Shown: piece by piece, positions 31,086 through 39,528 of the stretch
Layout: every line of letters begins with the position of its first letter
Numbering within the stretch: the first letter of the stretch is position 1
Source of the DNA: Rebecca billardiae RCC1528
Taxonomy: Eukaryota; Haptophyta
Length of the DNA stretch: 64,000 nucleotides
Assembly: GCA_965240325.2 (NCBI GenBank)
Contig: OZ251253.1
Location: forward strand, 186,001 to 250,000
Direction of reading: 5' to 3'
Notes under the pieces: generated by a model
Told to the model about the DNA's origin: nothing
Database searches by the model: none
What the model saw: the letters and a program-made list of their open reading frames with translations, nothing else
Translations under genes and position numbers: made by a program

Positions 31086-32279
31086 AAACTGTCTGCCCTG
31101 GCGGGCGGTGGGGTCGGCGGGCCGTGCCAGTGCTGTCGCAATGTTTCCTCTGTGGGTTCGCGGCTTTCCACATTCGCTCGTGGCCGTGGGTGACGGACAG
31201 TCGGACCAGTGACACCTGTGAAGTTCTCCCACGCGCCCGCGGTCGGCGGTGCGGTACGCGTCCGTGCGCATCAGCGAGGGCCACACCCACGAGGGAATAA
31301 TGTGCAGCACGCGAGGCGGGGCGGGTAGCCCGTTGCTCCGCGCGAGCGCGGGTACGCGCTGCGTGTGCCGCATCTCGACCGCGATGGCGTAATCGAGCGC
31401 CTCGCCGCCGACGAAGCCGCAAGAGTAGATCATGAGCATGTCCTCCTGCCGCCAGGCTCCGAGAGCGGTCGTCCTTTGAGGATGCTTGCCGATGTCCACT
31501 CCGGACATGATGGGCTCGGCGCAGGTCGCGTTGACATCGTACACGGCCGCCACGCTGAGCACGAGCGCGTTGACGTTCAGGCGGTTGTCGCTCTTTGCAT
31601 CTTCGACAGGTCTGGCGCCCGCGTGTTCGGCGGCACGAGGAGCTGTTGGTTGTGCGCGCGCGTGCACAGCGACAGCGTGTGTCTCGCGATCGAGAGTGGG
31701 CACGAGCTGCTCACGCCGGCACACGAATCACAGCGCATTCCTCACCGGCGTGACGACTTCCGCCTTGTCCCGCAGCGCCTGCGCCATGGACGAAGATGGC
31801 GCGGCGATGTTGCATGCTCGACGTTTCATCTCTCTGCGGATGGCATCACGGGCTTGTCTGTGTCGCGCTGCGGCGAGGGTCGCCAACTCGCGATGACGCG
31901 GTTGCTGCCACGGCGACAGACCCGGGAGGTGCGTCCGCTGCGCGTCGTACGCCGTTGGCGCTGCGCTTCCGTCGCATTGGTCACCGTCGACGCCATGCAG
32001 GCCGGACGTGGGCTTCGGCTGAGGGACCGCGACAGATACTGTAGTCCGGTGCGCGGATTGCCGGATTCCGGCGATCGAGTTCAGAAGGCCGCGCCAAATC
32101 TTGCGTCGCGTGCGATGGCGCTTCCCGCCCGCGAGACACCTCGTGATGAGGGCCTTTCCGCACCGAGCCCGACGCGTGGCGGTGGATCGTGCGAGGTGGT
32201 TGTCGTGCGCAGCGCTTGATGCTATGGCCCGTGCGAGCGCTCGACATGCAAGTCGGGCGAGGATCGCCCCAGGTCGCAC
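31086..32279 (-). pseudogene. F-element gene, one in-frame stop
   Basis: A minus-strand frame runs from a Met at 32279 to the element end, broken only by a TGA around 31725. F2 and F3 have CGA at the equivalent codon, so this is a point mutation. The part upstream (RKIWRGLLNSIAGI, VPQPKPTSGLHGVDGD) and downstream of the stop (LNVNALVLSVAAVYDVNAT, GGEALDYAIAVEMRHTQRVP, LPAPPRVLHI) recurs in all full copies. No domain is recognised. F2 and F3 have different frameshifts, so each copy is broken in its own way. Whether this frame was ever a transposition protein is unknown. Confidence 0.55.
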
Positions 32280-32619
32280 GATTGTGTGGACGCGCCGAGC
32301 GTACCTCCAAACGCGTCGACTTTGGCCCTCGTTCGACCTGCACGCGAGACGACGAGGGCAGCAATCGCGAATCGGGCGAAAAACCGTCAGGGAATCATCG
32401 CGCGATGTCCGCGCCGGCGTTGGATCTGGCGCGCGCCGCCCACGCGCTCCGCGCCGTGACGCACTCGCTTTTCGGCCGAGCGTCCCCAGTGGGAGCTGCG
32501 AGGGCGCCCGGTAGTGAGCGAGGCGATTTTCTTTTCTTTGCGAGGCGATTTTCTTTTATTGTCTTTTCTTTTTCTGATCTTTTCCCCGGGCACTACAAGG
32601 GGCGGACCTACGGCCCGCC
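31086..32619 (-). mobile_element. element F, copy 1 (inverted orientation)
   Basis: The 1,534-bp unit is bounded by AAACTGTCTGCCCTGGCGGG at 31086 and TACGGCCCGCC at 32619, the same termini as F2 and F3 in reverse. Flanking bases are CATCAT on the left and ACATCAAT on the right, without a target duplication. It is more diverged from F2 and F3 than they are from each other. It carries the best preserved version of the family's reading frame. Confidence 0.85.
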
Positions 32620-33409
32620 ACATCAATATTTCGCACGTATGCATTCCGACGCAGCGGCGCCAGCAGGAAGATAGCCGCTAGCCACAGACGATGCTCAATG
32701 CCACCACCTGTGACCTGATCGTCACATTCGTCACGGCCCGGCTTGCGTCGCTGTCCGAGTACCATCACAAACAAGACGATCATCAGCGCGCACATTCACA
32801 CAACACATCGCAGCCTCCCGCTGAATGTAAGATTAATACGGCATAGCACGGCCAACGGATCTCGACTACAGTACTCAGAACTGAAATATGATATGCCGAA
32901 CAGTCGTTCGAACTAAACCGGCCATAGCAGCGTGCGCATCCTCCCGCGCCCTCGCCGCGCTGTGTTCGACCAGCCCCACCTTGACCTGGACAAGGCCGCT
33001 AGGTCCCCGCTGTTTTCAAGGTGATCGACCAATCACCAATAAACCGGTGGGAACGGTCTTCTCCTCTGGACAAGTTCTGGAACCAGTCCCGCCTCGAGAG
33101 CTCGCACCTGTCCTCCGCCTGGCGCTGCGCTAGTCATACTCAAGTCCGCCGTCGTGGCCCGCCACCGCTGCACGTCCACGACCGCGGTAGACGCCCGCTC
33201 ACCGTCCGGGCGGCCGGGACCCGGCGCGAATCCGCGTGGCAGTCACGTCGTCACCGTACTGCTACTCCGGTACCGCGATCTGGCGTGCAGGCTAAGCTAC
33301 TACTGACTGACCAGACACGTACCCGCATCATCGACCGCCACCCCGCCCACCCACCCAACCAGCCCCGCCCACGGGGCTGAACGCCCGCACGCAGGCCCAC
33401 TGTCAGTGT
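32620..33409. other. intergenic; includes a diverged copy of the LRR gene's upstream region
   Basis: No gene is seen. GATCGACCAATCACCAA at about 33020 and CCGCCTCGAGAGCTCGCACC at about 33089 match the two sides of the element A2 insertion in front of the LRR gene (38292 and 39466), so this is a paralogous promoter fragment lacking A2. Confidence 0.6.
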
Positions 33410-33697
33410 TACTGAGTGCCCACTCGGTGCGGCCAGTCGGTCGGCTCAGAAGTCAGGGACAGCTGACTGATATCCGCGCCCGGAGCCCGATGTCGGACCG
33501 CAGCAGGGCCGGCACCGTGACCGAGGTCAGTGGCGCCTGCCGCTGCTGGACTCTCGTGGCTGACTCGACGGTCGGCCCGGCCGTGCGTGCGCCACCCGTT
33601 GCGGTCGCCGCGGATCAGGCGTGAATGGCGACGAGCGACATCGCCTGAACCGTGACGCCGGCCTTGACTGGGCATCTCGATGCATGTGACTGCTGAG

Positions 33698-34818
33698 TCA
33701 CCAGGCAAGCTGCCTCGCAGTCGACGACTCCCCGAGCTCCTGCATCATCTCAATCTCGTCGTCGCCAGCGCCGGGCTGCTCGCTGTTCACAGCCTGCTGG
33801 CGGGTCTGGATGCGCGCGCCCGGGCCCTGCACCGCCGCGAGGCCCGGCGCGTTATTGGCATTGTCCGAGGCAGCGTTGGACTCGAAGCAAATCTGCGCGG
33901 ACGGCTGCATGGGGACAACGCGCAGCTCCGAAGGGCCAGGCTGCTGCTGTCCGACCTGCGCAGGGAACGGATCTCCGTTGAACGTGAAGAGTCCGCCGAG
34001 AGCGCGCTCGCGGAGAGCGGCGAATACGCGCTGCTGCCCCTGCGTACTCATCTGACCTGTCCCCCGACAAAGGACCTCGATGAGCTTTGCGGTGATGTCC
34101 GTAGACACTTCGGCGTCGTTCGCCTGGCGCGCAGCGTCCTCCTGGGCCTCCTCGCGGCGCTTCTTCTCGCGCGCATAGGCCTCCTCGGCCTTCTTGCGGC
34201 GCTTCGCCTCGCGCTCAGCGGTCGCCTTGGCCTGGATGGCGCGCTTCTGGCTTGCCGCCACGCGCGACTTTTCGGACTCCACGTCCGACTTGGCCTTGTC
34301 GAGGAGCTCCTTGGCCTCGATGACGCGCTTCTCGGCCTCCGCTGCGCGCGATTTGGCAGCGTCCGTCTCCTGCTTGGCCTCGTCGATCGTCGCGTTGAGG
34401 AGCATCTCCGCCTCGACGCCACGCTGCTGGGCCAACGATTCGGTCTCGCCGAGCCGCTGCTGCGCCTCGTCCGTCATAAACTGGAACGTCGCGACGAGGT
34501 CCTCGCTCGTGTCCGCGCGCTGCTTCTCCTTCTCGGCTTTGGCCTGCGCGCGCGTCCAGGGCGCAGCGAGCGCGCGTGGTGAGCTGCGGCCGCATCATGC
34601 GCATGGCCGCGCGCGATGCGCACCATGGCTTTCTGGGCCACGCCGGCCCCGACGCGTGCAACAAAGTGCGTGCTGCGGCGCTTCAGCGGTGCGCCCTTGA
34701 TAGCCTCGGCCGCGACCTTGATCTTGAACGGGGTGTCAAACGGCCCGGCGGCGGACAGGGCGTCGCGAACGAAGGGCGTGTCGGTCTCCATCTCGGAATC
34801 GGCGATGCGCGGTGCCAT
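33698..34818 (-). CDS. E-segment coiled-coil protein, copy 1, 2 exons
   Basis: Proposed exons (minus strand) are 34818-34624 and 34543-33698, phase 0, with an 80-bp GT-AG intron, giving 346 residues starting MAPRIADSEMETDTPFVRDA. Exon 2 opens with AKAEKEKQRADTSEDLVATF and continues into a charged heptad region of about 110 residues (KRVIEAKELLDKAKSDVESE) that should form a coiled coil, then a short conserved block (VSTDITAKLIEVLCRGTGQM). The C-terminus is Gln/Asn rich and ends DEIEMMQELGESSTARQLAW. No family is recognised. The second copy at 48566 keeps both exons, the intron and the frame, with a handful of conservative substitutions, so both copies may be functional. Confidence 0.65.
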
Positions 34819-35061
34819 GTCGATGACGGGGGGAGTTGAGGGTGCTGGCGCGAGCGGCGATGGAGAGGTCGCGACGTCGGCGACTCGTGCGGGAGTGAGG
34901 CGGGAGACTCGGGCTGCGTCCTGGGTGTCCAACGACCCGTTGGCCCAGCCCCTGTTTAGTCAAAGCCAGCCGGGGAAGACAAGACGCCAGCCAATCACGC
35001 GCCTTTCGTGCAAAAAGCGATGGCGGACGGATCCGTCGCCGATGACCAAAAAGGCAAGAAT

Positions 35062-36626
35062 GGCGGGCCGTAGGTCCGCCCCTTGTAGTGCCCGGGAAAA
35101 ACATATAAGAAAAAGAAAAAGGAAAAAGAAAATCGCCTCGCAGAGAAAAGAAAATCGCTTCGCTCGACACTACCGGGCGCCCTCGCAGCTCCCACTGGGG
35201 ACGCTCGGCCGAAAACCATATGGCGCCTGGCGCGGAGCGCGTGGGCCGCGCGCGCCGAATCCAACGCCGGCGCGGACATCGTGAGAGGACTCCCGAGGGG
35301 GGTTTTCGCCCGATTCGCGATTGCTGCCCTCGTCGTCTCGCGTGCAGGTCGAACGGGGGCTAAATCGACGCGTTTGGAGCGGTACGCTCGGCGCGTCGAC
35401 ACGATCGTGAGACCTGGGGCGATCCTCGCCCGACGTGCACGTCGAAAGCTCGCACCGGCCATAGCATCATGCGCTGCGCACGATGACCGCCTCGCGCGAT
35501 CCACCGTCGCGCGTCGGGCTCGGTGCGAGAAAGCCCTCATCACGAGGCGTCTCGCGGGCGGGAAGCGCCATCGCACGCGACGCAAGATTTGGCGCGGCCT
35601 TCTGAACTCGATCGCCGGAATCCGCGCACCGGACTCAGTCAGTGCTCGCGGTCCGGTCCCTCAGCCGAAGCCCACGTCCGGCCTGCATGGCGTCGACGGT
35701 GACCATGCGACGGAAGCGCAGCGCCAACGGCGTACGACGCGCAGCGGACGCACCTCCCGGGTCTGTCGCCGTGGCAGCAACCGCGTCATCGCGAGTTGGC
35801 GACCCTCGCCGCAGCGCGACACAGACAAGCCCGTGATGCCATCCGCAGAGAGATGAAACGTCGAGCATGCAACATCGCCGCGCCATGGCCTCGTCCATGG
35901 CGCAGGCGCTGCGGGACGAGGCGGAAGTCGTCACGCCGGTGACGGATGCGCTGCGATTCGTGTGCTCGCGTGAGCAGCGCTTGCCCACTCTCGATCGCGA
36001 GTGGCACACGCTGTCGCTGTGCGCGCGCGCGCGCACAACCAACAGCTCCTCGTGCCGCCGAGCACGCGAGCGCCAGACCTGTCGAAGATGCGAAGAGCGA
36101 CGACCGCGTGAACGTCAACGCGCTCGTGCTCAGCGTGGTGGCCGTGTACGACGTCAACGCGACCTGCGCCGAGCCCATCATGCCTGGAGCCGACATCGAC
36201 AAGCATCCTCGCGACGACCGCTCTCGGCTGGCGGCAGGAGGACATGCACATGATCTACTCTGGCGGCTTCATCGGCGGCGAGGCGCTCGATTACGCCATC
36301 GCGGTCGACATGCGGCACATACAGCGCGTACCCGCGCTCGCACGGAGCAACGGGCTGCCCGCCCCGCCCCGCGTGCTGCACATTCCCTCGTGGGTGTGGG
36401 CCTCGCTAGTCGCTGATGCGCATACAATACTCTAAGAGTACAGACCGTGAAACGTGTGTACATCACGTCGGGGAGCCAACTTCACGTGTCACCGGCGGTC
36501 CTTGCACTCGACTGTCCGTCACCCACGGCCACGAGCGAATGTGGTGGAAAGACGCGAACCCGCAAAGGATACATTGCGACAGCACTGGCACGGCCCGCCG
36601 ACCCCCCGCCCGCCAGGGCACAGTTT
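35062..36626 (+). mobile_element. element F, copy 2
   Basis: The 1,565-bp unit starts GGCGGGCCGTAGGTCCGCC, a sequence that can fold into an 8-bp-stem hairpin with loop GTA, and ends GCCAGGGCACAGTTT. Removing it restores GGCAAGAAT/GGTTTTTTT, exactly the sequence at the uninterrupted site in E copy 2 (between 48322 and 48323 on the plus strand). No target duplication is produced. Confidence 0.9.
35281..36435 (+). pseudogene. F-element gene remnant, copy 2
   Basis: The F frame is split: a first part (35281-35856) contains RKIWRGLLNSIAGI; later parts contain NVNALVLSVVAVYDVNATCA (from 35946) and GGEALDYAIAVDMRHIQRVP (from 36244). Small indels relative to F1 around 36205-36235 shift the frame. 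No intact product is expected. Confidence 0.5.
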
Positions 36627-36639
36627 GGTTTTTTTAAAT

Positions 36640-38201
36640 GGCGGGCCGTAGGTCCGCCCCTTGTAGTGCCCGGGAAAAAGATAAGAAAAAGAAAAATGAA
36701 AAAGAAAATCGCCTCGCAGAGAAAAGAAAATCGCTTCGCTCACTACCGGGCGCCCTCGCAGCTCCCACTGGGGACGCTCGGCCGAAAACCATATGGCGCC
36801 TGGCGCGGAGCGCGTGGGCCGCGCGCGCCGAATCCAACGCCGGCGCGGACATCGTGAGAGGACTCCCGAGGGGGGTTTTCGCCCGATTTGCGATTGCTGC
36901 CCTCGTCGTCTCGCGTGCAGGTCGAACGGGGGCTAAATCGACGCGTTTGGAGCGGTACGCTCGGCGCGTCGACACGATCGTGAGACCTGGGGCGATCCTC
37001 GCCCGACGTGCACGTCGAAAGCTCGCACCGGCCATAACATCAAGAGCTGCGCACGATGACCGCCTCGCGCGATCCACCGTCGCGCGTCGGGCTCGGTGCG
37101 AGAAAGCCCTCATCACGAGGCGTCTCGCGGGCGGGAAGCGCCATCGCACGCGACGCAAGATTTGGCGCGGCCTTCTGAACTCGATCGCCGGAATCCGCGC
37201 ACCGGACTCAGTCAGTGCTCGCGGTCCGGTCCCTCAGCCGAAGCCCACGTCCGGCCTGCATGGCGTCGACGGTGACCATGCGACGGAAGCGCAGCGCCAA
37301 CGGCGTACGACGCGCAGCGGACGCACCTCCCGGGTCTGTCGCCGTGGCAGCAACCGCGTCATCGCGAGTTGGCGACCCTCGCCGCAGCGCGACACAGACA
37401 AGCCCGTGATGCCATCCGCAGAGAGATGAAACGTCGAGCATGCAACATCGCCGCGCCATGGCCTCGTCCATGGCGCAGGCGCTGCGGGACGAGGCGGAAG
37501 TCGTCACGCCGGTGACGGATGCGCTGCGATTCGTGTGCTCGCGTGAGCAGCGCTTGCCCACTCTCGATCGCGAGTGGCACACGCTGTCGCTGTGCGCGCG
37601 CGCGCGCACAACCAACAGCTCCTCGTGCCGCCGAGCACGCGAGCGCCAGACCTGTCGAAGATGCGAAGAGCGACGACCGCGTGAACGTCAACGCGCTCGT
37701 GCTCAGCGTGGTGGCCGTGTACGACGTCAACGCGACCTGCGCCGAGCCCATCATGCCTGGAGCCGACATCGACAAGCATCCTCGCGACGACCGCTCTCGG
37801 CTGGCGGCAGGAGGACATGCACATGATCTACTCTGGCGGCTTCGTCGGCGGCGAGGCGCTCGATTACGCCATCGCGGTCGACATGCGGCACATACAGCGC
37901 GTACCCGCGCTCGCACGGAGCAACGGGCTACCCGCCCCGCCCCGCGTGCTGCACATTCCCTCGTGGGTGTGGGCCTCTGCTGTCTGTGCTGATGCGCATA
38001 CAATGGCTCTAAGAGTACAGACCGTGAAACGTGTGTACATCACGTCGGGGAGCCAACTTCACGTGTCACTGGTCCTTGCACTCGACTGTCCGTCACCCAC
38101 GGCCACGAGCGAATGTGGTGGAAAGACGCGAACCCGCAAAGGATACATTGCGACAGCACTGGCACGGCCCGCCGACCCCCCCGCCCGCCAGGGCACAGTT
38201 T
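36640..38201 (+). mobile_element. element F, copy 3
   Basis: The 1,562-bp unit is nearly identical to F2 and lies only 13 bp downstream, in the same orientation. The termini are GGCGGGCCGTAGG and GGGCACAGTTT. The 13 bp between F2 and F3 (GGTTTTTTTAAAT) and the sequence after F3 (ATATTCTTGCAAGCG) are contiguous in E copy 2, so F3 is a separate, precise insertion rather than a tandem duplication of F2 with its flank. Confidence 0.9.
36854..38003 (+). pseudogene. F-element gene remnant, copy 3
   Basis: It has the same arrangement and the same frameshifting indels as copy 2 (GGEALDYAIAVDMRHIQRVP from 37817). The shared lesions mean that F2 and F3 descend from an already broken copy, so they moved using a protein supplied elsewhere. 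Confidence 0.5.
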
Positions 38202-38327
38202 ATATTCTTGCAAGCGATGGCGGACACGTTGACCAATCCCTGCTCACCATTCCTTGCAGATGGCAGAATCAAGCTGAAAGCTTATTCAAGGGATCGACCA
38301 ATCACCAACAAACCGGTGGGAAAAGGC

Positions 38328-39444
38328 AAGGGGAGTCAGGGTACAGAACGTCCAGTTGGGCTGCAGCTGGAGCTTGGGTCCAAAAGCTTCCCGCGGCGCA
38401 GCGGCACTCGCCGCCGCCGCCGCCGTCGAGGGGCGGTTGTGGCGCGCACGGCGTGAGCCGCTGCGGGCGCTGAGGTGCGCGCGACGGCGGCGCGCCCGGC
38501 GGCGCTGCTGTAGGAGGCCACTGCCCTCCTCTCTGCCCCGCGCGCTTCGCTCGTCGTCGCCGTCTCCGCGCCTGCGACTCAGCGCGCACGCGAGCGCGGC
38601 ACCGCCCGGCAGCCGGGGCAATCTCTGCCGTGACTGCGCATGTGCGTCGCGACCTGGTCGGCCCAGCGCGCGAGGCGCGTGCGGGCGAGGTAGGGCCAGT
38701 ATGGGCGCGCGCCATGCCGCCTCAAGTAAGCCCATCAGAGCGTACAACAGGGAACTGAGCACGTGTGTCTGGTTGGCCGCTCAGTGGACTGTGTTCAAGC
38801 AATGCACGGGCCATCGTCGAGGCGATCTCGAGGCACTCAGTCAAAACGTCAGTTCAGCGCGCAGACGACCTGGGTGAGAGTCACTGACAATGTATGACTC
38901 GCATGATCACAAAAGGCTCTGCAACTATCGCGTCTGTACGCCTACTGCCTCGATCGTGCACACTGACGCCTGCGCTTGGGTGCCGCATTGTTTGTCAACG
39001 TTGTCGACAGAGGTGCAAGGCCCGCGACATGCCCACCGGCGCAAGGTCGAGGCGGCATGGCGCGCGCCCATACTGGCCCTACCTCGCCCGCACGCGCCTC
39101 GCGCGCTGGGCCGACCAGGTCGCGACGCACATGCGCAGTCACGGCAGAGATTGCCCCGGCTGCCGGGCGGTGCCGCGCTCGCGTGCGCGCTGAGTCGCAG
39201 GCGCGGAGACGGCGACGACGAGCGAAGCGCGCGGGGCAGAGAGGAGGGCAGTGGCCTCCTACAGCAGCGCCGCCGGGCGCGCCGCCGTCGCGCGCACCTC
39301 AGCGCCCGCAGCGGCTCACGCCGTGCGCGCCACAACCGCCCCTCGACGGCGGCGGCGGCGGCGAGTGCCGCTGCGCCGCGGGAAGCTTTTGGACCCAAGC
39401 TCCAGCTGCAGCCCAACTGGACGTGCTGTACCCTGACTCCCCTT
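38328..39444 (+). mobile_element. inverted-repeat element A, copy 2 (complete, 9-bp target duplication)
   Basis: The ends are AAGGGGAGTCAGGGTACAG and its complement. Left arm 38328-38723 and right arm 39049-39444 are 396 bp each, with a 325-bp spacer. GGAAAAGGC occurs directly on both sides (38319-38327 and 39445-39453). A 9-bp duplication with long inverted repeats is diagnostic of Mutator-like elements. It encodes no transposase, so it is non-autonomous. Its right end lies 85 bp upstream of the LRR gene start codon. Confidence 0.9.
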
Positions 39445-39528
39445 GGAAAAGGCGTATCCCTAATCCCGCCTCGAGAGCTCGCACCTGTCCTCCGCCGGCG
39501 GGCCGGCGCAGGGAACTCGGGCATCGCG

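Larger units (their letters stand above)
33410..38251 (-). repeat. duplicated segment E, copy 1, carrying insertions F2 and F3
   Basis: After removing F2 and F3, about 1.7 kb is the reverse complement of 48260-49990, with only scattered substitutions and small indels at the outer edge. It contains the E gene on the minus strand. The duplicates are in opposite orientation. Confidence 0.85.

Noticed and set aside
35062-38201. F as a classical Helitron or as a TIR transposon
   Set aside because: There is no TC start or CTRR end, no matching terminal inverted repeat and no target duplication. A rolling-circle relative remains a hypothesis only.
36627-38201. F3 as a simple tandem duplication of F2
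   Set aside because: The 13 bp between them and the right flank are contiguous in E2, so F3 inserted separately.
39445-39453. GGAAAAGGC matching by chance at A2
   Set aside because: A 9-bp exact match immediately adjacent to both terminal repeats, with the family-typical length, is unlikely by chance.
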